The notes under the pieces are model-generated. The model had not been told where the DNA came from and did not search any database. It saw nothing but the letters and a program-made list of their open reading frames with translations. DNA of 64,000 nucleotides from Rosa chinensis. Taxonomy: Eukaryota > Streptophyta > Magnoliopsida > Rosales > Rosaceae. The stretch lies in the NCBI RefSeq assembly GCF_002994745.2, contig NC_037091.1, positions 32,366,612-32,430,611 of the forward strand, in the 5' to 3' direction. A program made the position numbers and the translations under genes. Position 1 is the first letter of the stretch. The number at the start of each line of letters is the position of its first letter. Positions 49,260 through 61,220 of the stretch are shown piece after piece.

Positions 49260-52200
49260 GATTAGTGATTTTAAAGATAAAGATTGATGGAAAACCTATC
49301 CTCTCTAGCAACGCTTGTTCTCGCGCTAACCCAAACGCCGTCTACCGATGTCGGTGATGCATACGGCGGTTCCGATCGCCTTCCAAATCCAAAGCTTACA
49401 GATTCAATCCTCTTCCTCTCATTTGGTGCCTTTGTGGGTGATGGGCATAATCCTTCTCATTCGTCAATTGTTGAACCACCCTCTTGAAAGGGCAGTTTTT
49501 TGCTCAATGGCGACCTGAAATTGTGGTGGTGGACTACTGGGTGGTGGCCTGAATCGCGGTGGCCCAATCTCTAGAGGTCTCGTCATGACAAAGTTGTCCC
49601 GGGCTATGGTGGCCTAGCGATTGATAGGAGCATAAAATGCGACGAATTTATAGTTCAAACCTTTACACTTTTGCTCAGTTTAGTCCTTAAAAAGATCAAT
49701 TTAACTTTGTTATTTTCTTAGGTACTTTGAGAAGCAGTTAAGGAGAAAGAGAGCTACAATGGAGCAATCAAGGCACTTCACATGTAGTAGTGATGAAAAG
49801 GATGGACTCTGATCATTTATTGGTCATAAAACTCAAGAGAAGATGGAGAAAGTTGCCGTGCAAAACAATTGCAGAAAAGCAGAAAACAGAGTATTAGAAT
49901 CTGCCTTATTTTCTTCTTTTTTGGGAAGCTATTTTGAAGAACTTTCAAGTGAAATTATGAAGAAAGGCCTGGAAATATTTGAAGACCACATGTTCTAATA
50001 TAACTACAGGCAAAGAGTTGGTCCAGAGTGATAAAGAGGAAGCTGGAGGCTGTGCTCAAAGTTGGTACCCCGAGAAGACTGTTTCCATCAGCTTTTCAGG
50101 AAGCCTTTTTCAGGACCTTTCTACTGGACTTAAGGGATGAAAATCATGAATTTCTCTACCCAGATTTGAAGAATATATGTTTTAGAGAAGTTCAAAATCA
50201 ATAATAATCCAGAAAGGTGGTGGAATGCATAAGTTATGATGCTGCAAAGATGAGCAGAGGATAAGGAAAATCTGGAATTTCTGACAAGTCGTTCTGCAAA
50301 GCATTTTCAAGGCTGTCGTTGGGCCACGTTTCAAGAAGCTTTCTAGAAGGTTTTTACACGGTTTTGAAGAGTGATATTAGGAGTATCATGTGGCAGAATA
50401 TCACCTTTGAATCTTCCAGGAACCCTTGTCAAACATGGAGAGGAAAATCAATCCTAGTTGAGAAAGGAAAGTGAATTAAAGGCTACATTTTGAGAGAGGA
50501 AAATCAATTATTTTCTGAAGATATTCATGGCAGATTTTTGGGACGAATTTTATTGGATTTTTTCTTCATTATACTTACCAAGACCAAGAGACGGTTAGAA
50601 AGACTTAAGGAAGGTTCAGAAGATTGTGTGGCAGCTAAGCAAGTGGAATTGGAGAAGAATAAGGAGAACTCAACCCCATTTTGAGGAGAAAAGCTAGGGG
50701 TTTGTAAACCATAAAAATAGGAGGCTTCTTTGTGTCATTAGTAGACCATATCATACAGATTTCACGCCTCAAAACACCCCTAGCTCTCTAGTTTTCGAAG
50801 CTCCATACAAGCATAAGGAAAAGAAGCTGCCAAAGTCGCCATCTGCCACCACCGTGACCATCCATCTTCAAGCAACATCCACCGTGTTCTTTACTCCCTT
50901 TTCTGCTACTTTGTCTTCTTATTTTCAATATGTTGCTATGTGTTTACCTTAGAACAATAAGTAGCTAAATACTTTTGTGTTAGGGGCTAGTTTGAAGCCC
51001 TAAACTATGGTTCAAGTTTCATAATAAATTTCTATGTTTTAGTTACTTTGTCGATGAGATTGTTCTTTGGTTTTGGATTAGATGAGTCTTTTATATGTAT
51101 GTTTTATGTGGTTGCAAACATATAGGATATGCATGTAATTGGTGCTAGGTTAAATAGCAATTTACCTATTAGTTTTGTGATTTTAACCAAGTAGTAAAGC
51201 CTCTCGCCAAGGTGTGTACCAAAGATGAGGAAGGCAACTAGACATGCTTGTTGTACTAGTACTTTGTACACTTAGATTGACATCCTTCCACATGTGCTTA
51301 ATGCTTTAGAACTTGCTAAATGTAGGAGCCGCTTGTGATCTCTATGTTGCATGTTTTCAAAAGGTTCTAATAACGGCGCTTGTTCTTGTTAGAACAATAT
51401 AGGGAAGTAATATAAGGTACTTAGCTTGCTTCTAGCTTTGTAACTTGGTCAATCTCTTTCTCATGACTTAGTAATAAACATAGGAAGAAAAATTGGAACT
51501 TGGATTGTGTTTAGTGGTGGATAATGAACTCCTAACTGCTCATCATCATATTCACAAACTTTATTGAGATTCATCTTTTGTTCTTACTTTATTTTCAGCA
51601 GAATTAATCAACAATCCCCCTCAATTGGGTCTTTCAATTTGTTTCGTACTATAGTTTAACATCCTAGTTTTCTTTGTTTTGTCGGTTACGTAAATTGAAG
51701 GTGAACCCTTGATCCTTGGAGTAGAACGATCCCTTACTTTCACTACTACAACTTGACAACAAAAAGAGTTTTTAAATTGCGTGCTATTTTAGCATAGTAG
51801 CGATGCAGTCTTGCTACAAGAGACCTCTCAAGCGTGGATGAGCAGCGGAGTTTGGCTAGAGCTGATAGCAAGAGTGAGGTTTTCGGGGCACGACTGAAGT
51901 CGCCGGAGAAGTCAGAGCTGATGGAGACAAGTTGGGTGTCCAAATCAATTTCGATGATGGTTGCCTGGTGGAGTCAGGGGGCAGGGCTAGCTAGCTGGTC
52001 TTTGGCAGTGATCCAATACCCTGTGCGACTGGCGGGGTGATTGCCGGCGACAGTGATGGGGATTGTGGCAGCAATGCGGCAATCTTAGTGATACTGGGAC
52101 CCTATTTGGCTAGGTCAAACTATTGTGCCTATGCTTAGGCTCTTGGAAATGGGCTCATATGTGCTATTATGGGCCAGAAAAGGAAGATGAAGGAAGCAAG

Positions 52201-52616
52201 TAATGGGCTTGGGCTCTTCATTAACGAAGCATCTGAGTCCATTCCGGTCTTCAGCAGTTTGGATAGCTGTGGGGTCCTCTTCACTCTGCTGTTAGGCCCA
52301 ATCTCTCTATGGACCGGGAAGCAATTTTGCCCAACAAAGCCTCCTACCCTAGCTTGAAGAGTGAGGAAAAAATATAGATAGGTGTGGTAGGGGCCTGCTA
52401 TTTACTATGTCTTGCTATTCACCATAGTTTATAGGCTTGCTTTTAAATAAGTGAGTGATTAGTTCGAATTTAGATGGTCTATTTCTATGTATCACAGTAG
52501 TTTTCTTACTACAACTTCTTGATATGTCTAGTCGAAGGTAGCAAAAGGATATGTAATAGCCGTCTTGACATGAATTAATGAAATCCATATTTCTTTAAAA
52601 AATAAAATAAAAAAGA
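49260..52616 (+). mobile_element. retroposon with 19-bp target duplication, split by a solo LTR
   Basis: Flanked by ATATAAATT(T/A)GAAAAATAT at 49241-49259 and 52617-52635. The unit 1 site at about 26250 is empty. The retroposon proper is 49260-49621 plus 51805-52616, about 1.17 kb, ending ATGAAATCCATATTTC and an A-rich tail. No conserved protein seen. Confidence 0.82.
49622..51799 (+). mobile_element. solo LTR of about 2.2 kb (family A), plus orientation
   Basis: Starts TGATAGGAGCATAAAATGCG and ends TTTTAGCATAGTA, flanked by GCGAT (49617-49621, 51800-51804). Start and end match the complement of 45514-47648, including TAGAACGATCCCT near the end. It lies inside the retroposon at 49260. No coding region: frames such as 50490-50684 are short and unsupported. 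Confidence 0.85.
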
Positions 52617-54944
52617 ATATAAATTAGAAAAATATTACATAAATAGTCTTTTAACAATATTGAGCTGGATCAAGTGACCCTCCTAGCAATAAGCTAGGTA
52701 CGCCCATAGGAGCTTACAGACTCTTAAGACTAATCAGTTTGTAGTACTAGATGGACTCTATAATAGGACAGATTAATTGAAAACATCAATCAGTTAGAAA
52801 TCAAAGCTAGCTAAAGTTTTGTCCAACTTGTACAGATCTATATGTAGCTGCTCAAAAAACGAAATGAACTACTGAATGGAATCCTTGTAATTCAGAAAGA
52901 TTTCTGGTTTAAGCTTGCAGTTCTATTTTGTCGATGATTTAGCATGCAGCAAAAGCTCAGAATCTTCCAAGTATTCTAGTGCGAAGCCAGAATCACGTAC
53001 TAGATCAAACTTTTGGAAATACCACCAGTATGTCTCAGCCTTTCTGACATCTTGAGTTAGAAACTAGTCCTTAGTCCTTAGTCCTCGATCAATCCACATC
53101 CAAATCTTTACCCACAATCACATCATCCACTATTGACTAATTGATTAGACAGCTAGACTTTTTTCTTTTGATTCTTTTCTTTTCTCCTAATCTCATAACC
53201 TCCGACCGCCTATTTTCAGTTAGATATATCTAAGATGATGAAACCAGAGATGAGGCTGAGGAGGACGAAGGAAAAATAAACAAGCTAGAACGAGTTAACC
53301 TTTCCGCAAGTTCTTTTCTACCAGAGAACAAAATGAATTACTGGATGAGATCCTTGTAATTGAGATCGTTTTTTGGTTTAAGAGTGTAGTTATATATATG
53401 TTTTGACAATGATCTCCGCATGAAGCAAAGCTTAAACTCTTCTTAATTAGCATTAATGTGAAGCCAAGATAAATAGATTCACATTTTAAACCTCACCATT
53501 AATTTCAATACAAGAAGCAGTTTGGATCTTCCCGTGTTTATATTATCGCATTATTTCCTTAATTTAATTATACCCTACATACGCAGACACATGATCAATC
53601 ACAGAGTATCTAACTAACAACAAATCTCTACTGACACGAGGCATGTCCAAGTCCCCAAACTATCCTCTATACATATCCATGCACGTATGGGTTCATATCC
53701 TTAGAGTGAGTGTACCGGCATATGTACGTGTTGAACACTTTGTAATTGAGATTAGCTTATGATTTTTCTACTACTCTAGTTTAACCTATGAGGCTATGAT
53801 GTACGTCAACAAATTATTTGACATAACTGATCGAGCTTATTATGTTCATAGACTTGAACGGTCACTAGAACTGTACCAGAGATGTATATAGCTTAGCTAT
53901 TTCTATAGTTCGGGGTGACAAAGTACAGAGCTTAACCACCACTACTACAAAAAGGCCATCAGACGACGGTGGATTTCTGTTGTGTGATGACCAAGCTCAC
54001 CGTGGTCTAAGCGAGTGTTGTGTGATTGAAAAATCACACAACGGTAATTCCACCGTTGTCTGACATTAGTTTGCTCAACAAAATAGTTATTTTTCTGTTG
54101 TGTGAATTATGCGCAGCAGGTGCCTGCCATGGCATGCGCAGGGATGCCTCGGTCATTCAGACAACGGAAAAAGAAATTTTGCCGTTGTGTGAGATTCATA
54201 ACACACAACGGATATAACTTATTATTTGTTGTGTGAGATTCATAACACACAACAGGTATAACTTATTCTTTGTTGTCTGAGACTAATAACAGACAACAGA
54301 TGTAACTCATTCTTTGTTGTCTGAGGTAAGTAACACACAACCGAAGTGAAATTATCTCCCTTGTCTGTTGGTTACTCAGACAACAGAGATGATTTTATTT
54401 CCGTTATGTGTTATGAATCTCACACAACAGAAGTTTATTTTCTTTTGTTGTTGGTTGTTAGTTCACACAACAAATTCTTTTTATCATCCATTGTGTGAGC
54501 AACATTAGGTTTGTTGTCTGAGCTTGGTTCTCACAACATTGTTTTGAGTTGTTGTTTGTTCATTATGTATTCCATACCTGGAATATCTTTTCATAAATAA
54601 TGCTCCATATTACCACATAAACCCACACTAATCCATATCATATAAGTTTTTCAAACTTCCAAACATTCAAGTTATTAGATAATGTACCAAACAAGCCTTC
54701 CTAGCTACTACCTACACATGAATCAAACTTGGTAGCTCATATGCTGAAAGGAGGTAATCCATAGCACTTGCTTCTCAAGCTCTAAGATCCCAGTCCAAAA
54801 CTCATTTACGTTGCTTCTCGAGCTTTGGATCATTACCTCAGAGTGGGCATCCTTGTTATGGCTTTAATGTCTTCCTTCCCAGTCCTCACTGTCATAATTG
54901 AAGACTGTTGAAAACCAGAAAAACGTTAATTAGAGTAAATAAGA

Positions 54945-57900
54945 ACAGCATCCTTAATCTGGGCAATTGTATGATCATTAGGCCCTGCACCATTAAAAGT
55001 GAAAATAAGAATTAAACTACCACATGACTTGGCAATGGCACTAAAATTATGTGTATCATGTACACATTACCATGACAGGGATGCAAGATATATATCGAGA
55101 CATGGATAGAGAACAAAATTGTATATAGAACTTTGCAATTTGCATGGAGCTACTGACTGAATACCTTTGATTAAGATTGTGCAAGAATGAGGGTTCTTCA
55201 CATTTTCGACAAATGTGTACTTCTCTTCACCAAGGACGTGCTCATATACAAGTCCAGCCCAGCCAAGGCAATCAGGAGTTAAATCATCTACATAGTTCAC
55301 TGCCTCCCCTCCACAAGCCAAAACCAACCGTTCCATATTTCTCCTCTTTGCTCTTCTCAGAGCAATAATCTACAAAATCAGGGGTTAGAAAAAGGTTGAA
55401 CAAAAGAATTACACTGTACAAAAGTATAGCTAGTTCATAACAAAACACCAATCTGTATTCGTAACTTGACAAAACTAATATGACCAGACTTTATAAACAG
55501 TATTCTGATGGGTATTCCTAAAACTAGCTAACATTTTAGGTTTTCATCTTGTCATATATTGTGATTAAGATTCACAGTGACATTCAGAAAATTCTTAAAA
55601 TGCTTGGGGGGGGGGGGGGGTGGGGTGTAGTATTGACTCTCTCATACAAGTGCACAGATTTTACTAGAGCAATAGAGAATAATCAAGTTGTTTGTAATAC
55701 GCTTCCTGCAGACGCATAACATTTAAGGCGAGATGTAGAACCATAAAGTAACAGATTTCCAGATTAATCTTTCTTTTTTAAATGTATTTATGGAAATACT
55801 TATGGAGGCCTCTCTCAGATCTTTACCAAAGTGAAGCATTTTTTAGTCAAACAACCAATTCAGAAATTTGACAGAAGGTAATAAATAAATGATTCATGCT
55901 TACCCCTGCCCTTGCCAGAAGGTCCAGAGATGGGGGATCAATTCCCTTCTGATTGATAACGACAAAATTATTGTCATTACCAGAACAAACCTGCAAGTCA
56001 CAAAGTATAGGAATCATTTCAGCATGTGCAGGAATGCTAGTGTGCTGCATCAACAATTTAAATGCAGTATCAATTAAAACATTCTACCTTATTTTTCAGC
56101 TCAATAATCTTTCTAACTCTCTCGTCAGACTTTAAGCTAAAACCATTGCTTCTCTCTGCTCCGCATTTGAATAGAAAAATCCAGAGTTCACTTCACTGAG
56201 AAGAAAACCATCAATTCCATAATGATCAGAATGCATGACTATGAGAACAGAAGATGATATCTGCACAAAGGACTGCTATCTTGTTCACAAGCTTTAAGAA
56301 TAAAAAGTGAAAGCCATATTGCAAGCACAATGCAAAACAAAATACTCTTAATACAATGGTTTTTGCTCACAAATAACTTGTTTGTGAAGAAAGTATAAAG
56401 AGCTCCATATATAAATACTGATTCCACAATTTTAGAAACATTTGGATAAATTATTAACACCAAAATTTACGCAGGTTTCTTTACAACCCAATTTCTACAT
56501 ATTTACCTTTTCTCGTACTCCAGAGATACATTGGCTGTCAAGATGTAACAATTCTCTGCTCGTCGCTTCATATCAGGATGCCTAGAACCATGATCAAGGA
56601 CAAGACCCTCAACCTAGAATAAGACATAGATTAACTGAGAAACTGTAGAATGACAACAGAAACTTCTATCCCATATACAAAGCACCGACAAAGCATACAT
56701 CAAGCCCAGCAATCAAAAACAAAAGTTGATCTAGCCTGCAGTAATATGATTTTCAATTCCATCATTGAATCTTGGAATGAAGAAACAAAAATAATAAAAA
56801 GAATTGGAACTACATCCAATGATATTCATCAAGTGATCAAGATCAAAAGAGAATCTTAAAGGTTGAGTAGTATATAAGATATTAACATACCAAACGTGTA
56901 TCTGCATCAAATTTATGGCGCATGTGCATAATCTCCACCATAAACAGATCAATTGCCTCCTCAGGTATGCGGATGCAAAGAACCTGTCAATAATGAAACT
57001 GTAGTTTGTAACAAATGAAGATGCAAGAGGTCTACAATAAATACTAGATTCTGTAAGCCACTTAACTTGAAAATTAGAATTACATGTGGAATAAACATTA
57101 TTTCAAGCCTTCTTGCATAAACCACAATTACTCACCGCATTTACAACTATGTCAGTCAATTGATCATCCAATGCGTCATGTAACTGCAAAAAAACATTTT
57201 TCATATTAGCATGATATATAACAGGAAAAGATTTCCATTGCTGAGCAGGACTCAAACCTAAGAGTAAACCTCATTCTCCTCTTCCCCTTCTACCAAAAAG
57301 AAAAAGGAAAAGCATAATTCAAGATACCTTTGTTCGCACAGTTGTCCTTGCTACCATTTTTAGGATTTCTTTGTCAGGCTCACTTCCCATTACCACAGGA
57401 GTTTTAAATTTCTCGATAAATTGAAGTGTTGCACTTTTGGCAATCTCAAAACCATCAACCAAGACACGTGGATGCATCCCTGCAACAAAAATAAAATCAT
57501 TATTATCAAGGTCAGACAAGAAGTAACGTACAAGATATGAACACATTTCAAGCATTTTTTTTTGCTACAAAACAGTCCACCAAGCACACGTGTCCTCTTT
57601 TCTCACTTAGTAACAGAAAACTGAAACAGCAGCCTCATTCCCAGATCGTAACAACAATAAAACTGGTGATACAACCATGCAGACTCCTAATATAAACTTC
57701 AACTTGTAAAATTCTAACAAACTGATAGGACATACGTATAAAACATGTATTGAATTCTAAAAATAGATATTTTATCCATCCAAATGGCTGAGAAGCTCAA
57801 TTCTATATAGCCGTCTCATTTGAAGCAAAAGAACTTCCTGTTCCAATCAAGCATAAGAAAATAAATTTTATAAACACAACAGATTCATTACAAAAGAATA

Positions 57901-58325
57901 ACCTTCAGTTTTTTATTACATTCTTGATAACATTTGAAGGCTACCTATAAGAATTCCAAAAAATAAAAAGTAATAGGATGGGCAAACCAATCTTCATCAA
58001 TGAATCGTTCGGATTGTTTCATAAGCTCGCCAATGAATAGGACAGTAGAGATGGTGCCATCCCCGCTTATGTCATCTTGGGCAACAGCTGTCCTGGCAAT
58101 CATAATTGCTGTGGGGTTTTGAATCTGCATTTCTTTGAGGAGAGTGTTGCAATCTTTAGTGAGCTTGATGTCTCCAGAGCCACCGACGAGCATTTTGATG
58201 GTGCCTTTGGGGCCGAGGTTGGTTTTGAGCACATCCTGCAAGCCCTTGGCGGCGTTGAGGTTCATGTGCAGGGCCGCCGATTTGTTCAGCACCTCCGCAT
58301 TAGGGTTCAGCACTCGCACAAACAT
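54945..58325 (-). pseudogene. CCT6: captured CCT6 (TCP-1 zeta chaperonin) gene fragment
   Basis: CCT6 is one of eight subunits of the cytosolic CCT/TRiC chaperonin, which folds actin and tubulin. Exons: 58325-57988, 57479-57328, 57183-57136, 56983-56891, 56613-56507, 56195-56088, 55990-55904, 55369-55165, and a piece from 54984 (GPNDHTIAQIKDA). These cover about three quarters of the usual 535 residues; the last part of the apical, intermediate and equatorial domains is missing. Introns are kept, so the capture was of DNA. Lesions: donor of exon 1 displaced by four bases, stop and frame loss in exon 6 (near 56135), Gly-to-Cys in the KLTKDG motif and Thr-to-Ile in GDGTT, both nucleotide-site motifs. 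Not a working chaperonin. Confidence 0.94.
55606..55621. repeat. poly(G) tract
   Basis: A run of about 15 G in an intron of the captured CCT6 copy. Such runs are hard to sequence; the length may be wrong. Confidence 0.9.
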
Positions 58326-58413
58326 CTTCTTCTTTTACTCGAATTGAAACCCAAGTAAGTGGAGTAATAGAGATGGGAGGAATTGCTAATTAGAGACTGA
58401 GAGAGAGAGAGAC

Positions 58414-58515
58414 CTGAGAGGTTCCAACGGACTGCATGGGAGTAGAGTGAATGGCTTTCACTAGTGCTCTGATTCCGCTATTCATCACATTCGTACAACA
58501 AGCAGCCTCTGTCAT
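58414..58515 (-). pseudogene. captured first exon, possibly a plant CinA-like gene
   Basis: 34 codons from an ATG at 58515 to a GT donor at 58413. MTEAACCTNVMNSGIRALVK followed by AIHSTPMQSV resembles the N-terminus of plant proteins with a CinA C-terminal-like domain; this is from memory of the family and not certain. It lies 89 bp upstream of the CCT6 ATG on the same strand, so a transcript could join it to CCT6 exons. The GA-rich stretch at 58395-58412 is its intron start. From 58516 to 59090 there is a GA/CT-rich, 5'-UTR-like region without a supported gene. Confidence 0.45.
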
Positions 58516-59803
58516 TTTCTTCTTTTCCTAAACCTCCAACCTCGTTTGCCCCAGAAGCTTCTGCCTATCCCTCTCCTTCGTACTCCGTCCCCCCAAATCC
58601 GCGTGCTTCCGATTCGACGAATCGCCGGAGAAGAACATTCTCGTGAAATTTGAATCTCCAGAGCTAGGTTAACGTCCACGCAACTCGTTCCAGGCTTCGG
58701 TGAGTGCTTGATCGGCCGAACAGAGAAGCTAGCCCTAGAATCGGAGAAACTAAAGAGTCTTCTGCATCTCTTTCAATTGCAGAAGAGCATTTGGATTTGG
58801 AGGCGAGGAGGAGAGAGAAAGTGGATCTAGGGCACTCTATCTCTTCCATTGCTGACGAGGATTTGGATTTTAGGGGATAAAGAATAGAAGCAAGGAGATC
58901 GAGAGACTGAGAGAGAGAGGTTTCGTGGAGGGGGGAAAGGGGTTTCACGATTGAGAGAGTCGTGGAGGGGGGGAGAGACGGGTTTCACGACTCTGAGAGC
59001 TCGAGAGAATTTGTTTCATTTTTCTTTCGACACGATGTGACTTGGGCTGGGTGGGAGGCACAATTAAACTTCAACAAATTCTAAAGTTGCTCACACAACA
59101 GAAACCTAACAAACTGTTGTAAGAGTGCACTACATAAAATTAAAATGTCAAAACATGGAGGGAAATCTGCCGCATACAGCAATTTGGCTCAAAATGTTGC
59201 CGCCTATATGTTCCCACTTTCACACAACAGAAAAGTATAACTTCTGTTGTCTAATTTCTACAGCTTGCACTATGTTTACCTTGTGGAAGACATTCAATCA
59301 AGCTTCCTCAAAATTTGGCATCCAGTTTTCAATCACATAACGGAAATATAAAGCACCGTTGTATCAAGTAGCACAAATTTCAGATTTCAAGAGGCAACCA
59401 AGACTCCAAAGTTGAGGGAAATATGCCGCTAAATTTTTTTAGACTCAGACGACAGATATTACTTAATTCCGTTGTGCAATGTAGTTCTGATAAAAAAGTT
59501 ATCACTTTGTTGGTATTCACACAACAGAATATAACAAGTACCGTTGTGCAATAAAACTTACTTAAACACACAACAGATGATTTCTGTTCCGTTGTGTGAT
59601 TAGTGTTGTGTGATTAACTTTTTGTAGTAGTGCACATTCATGTACGCTCACGTATATCAGAGATTTTTTTTTTTTTTTCCAATTTTTTTCAAAAAGAAAA
59701 TTAATGCTTTTCCTCTTTGTTTTGGGTTGTAATCTTTTCTTTAGCAAAGACTTTCTCAGCTTTACTAGCTAGAAATCCGATTGGATCTGGGAAAGAAATT
59801 ATC

Positions 59804-59812
59804 TATAGAAGG
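59804..59812 (+). promoter_or_regulatory. altered TATA box of MSQEG gene, copy 3
   Basis: TATAGAAGG in place of TATATAAGG. The CACTA element ends 172 bp upstream (59632), so the ancestral distal promoter is now 5.7 kb away. Confidence 0.6.
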
Positions 59813-59911
59813 AGGTCTTGGGGTCTGTATTCCTCTCTCAAAGCACTCTGTGATTGAAACTTTGATCGGTACTTAACTAATTGAGATATAAATCAAGACG
59901 AGATTTTCATA

Positions 59912-60106
59912 ATGTCGCAAGAAGGAAACAAGTGGACGATGGCTGGAGACAACAAGAAAGACCATTCTCATGAAGACCGCTCCTGTGAAGGCCGTTCGTG
60001 TCCACCAGCTCCAAAAAAGAGCCAACCTTCTCCAAGATACAATGACTCTTTTGGCGGACAAAACTTGACCACGAATTTCGACCAAGAAGCTCGAAGGAGT
60101 AGTTAG
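59912..60106 (+). CDS. 64-aa orphan protein (MSQEG family), copy 3
   Basis: Open frame of the same length as copies 1 and 2, ending EARRSS. It has D22 (as copy 2), R28 (as copy 1), and T for N in QNLTTNF. The protein is polar and probably disordered; no family is recognised. The leader is shorter by about 10 bases and the TATA box is changed. The coding sequence is still intact, which suggests that loss of promoter function, if any, is recent or that the copy is still expressed. Confidence 0.6.
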   Translation: MSQEGNKWTMAGDNKKDHSHEDRSCEGRSCPPAPKKSQPSPRYNDSFGGQNLTTNFDQEARRSS

Positions 60107-60804
60107 AGGATATGGTACTAGGAAATAACAATTGATTTGTTGTGCTTTGTTTCTATTGATCACTTTATGTTAAATGTTTCTCTAGCTATATTTTTTGTAA
60201 TAATGACTGGTTTATGTTGAGTGATGGAAGAATTTACCATATCTTAATACAGAAAGTTTTTGTTGAATGCATGAGTTAATTTTAACAATGCTTGATTATT
60301 AGTTTTTGTTAGAATGCATGAGTTAATTTTAACAATGCTTGGGGGATTTCTTTCCTATTTTCACTTGCATAGAACACCATTTATTTTGCCGATCGAAGCA
60401 ATAATGCTTCTTGCTAGGTTTTCTGCAAGGGAAAACAAACAAACATTCTGTACCATATATTCTGTAGACAGTCGTGTTAAATTTCTCCTCGATCGATCAA
60501 CAGGAAACGTTCATTCTGGGATCACATACTCGTCCAAAGAATTAATGCTTGACCAATCAAATTGCTGCTTCACATACTCTACTGCATAATCCCTTCAACT
60601 TGTCTACTTTCAAGTTGCACCTCTAACACCAGACCCTGACTTTACTTATCCACACTGACCCAAACACCTAGTGCAAAATTTCAATTATCCTTTTCGGAAG
60701 ACGGTACATATCTCCAAGGAATCCTAGGCTAATGGCATACGGTGACTACAAGAAAAGCTTGAACAAGCCAAACATTGAAAGAGCAAAAACGCAAGAAAAA
60801 AGAC

Positions 60805-60880
60805 CATTTTCGAGTATCCTTTCACGAGAAGATGAGATTTCGCTTTCCCTGGAGCGTACATATCTTCCAGCCAATTGGCT
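60805..60880 (-). pseudogene. duplicated BRF1 exon 3
   Basis: A copy of the 76-bp BRF1 exon 3 (SQLAGRYVRSRESEIS). Exons 1 and 2 are deleted here and no later exons exist, so it is a relic. Confidence 0.9.
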
Positions 60881-61188
60881 CTGCAAAATACAAACAACTA
60901 CATCAACAAAATACAAACAAAGTTGTTCTTGGTCTTGGTATTCCGTCAGCAGTAGCAGTTACATGGGACTTCAGAGACTCGTCTTTACAGGGTTTAGTGG
61001 AAGAATGGGTTTTTTCACTTTTTTCTATCCCACACTTTTTACTATCCCACGATTCAGGGAAAACTGTGCGGTTTATATTTGGATCTGGGTTCGGTAAATT
61101 GTCTCGCTCTGGTAAAGGGGTTTCGGTAATTCGGAATTAGATAAGCGCCGATCAACTATTTTGTGTCCTGTTTTTTTTCGTTCCATAG

Positions 61189-61220
<32 letters not shown>

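Larger units (their letters stand above)
47771..52708. mobile_element. old TIR element (hAT-like ends), unit 2 copy
   Basis: Same ends as 24811-26351: CCGTGGCGTAGCTAG at left and CTAGGTACGCCCAT at right. It is inflated to 4.9 kb by two retroposons and a solo LTR. Confidence 0.6.
53940..59632. mobile_element. CACTA transposon 1 carrying captured gene pieces
   Basis: Terminal inverted repeats CACTACTACAAAAAG (53940-53954) and its complement (59618-59632), with a CAC target duplication (53937-53939, 59633-59635). Copies 1 and 2 of the unit have the empty site (about 27647 and 41639). Subterminal arrays of ACACAAC / GTTGTGTG / TTGTCTGA fill about 53960-54560 and 59090-59620. It encodes no transposase and so is non-autonomous. 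The interior is a captured CCT6 gene and a probable second gene fragment. 54560-54940 shows nothing recognisable. Confidence 0.96.
42689..60575 (+). repeat. tandem array unit 2
   Basis: It starts ACTCTACTGCATAATCCC directly after the unit-end sequence of the partial unit, and ends where the same junction recurs at 60576. It holds the BRF1 exon 1-3 copy, MITE remnant, spacer ORF copy, old TIR element and MSQEG copy 3. Private insertions are a minus-strand retroposon, two large solo LTRs, two plus-strand retroposons and the CACTA element. Confidence 0.85.

Noticed and set aside
58664..58948. Minus-strand ORF of 94 codons
   Set aside because: Serine/leucine-rich product of a GA/CT-rich UTR-like region in the CACTA element; no domain and no splice logic.
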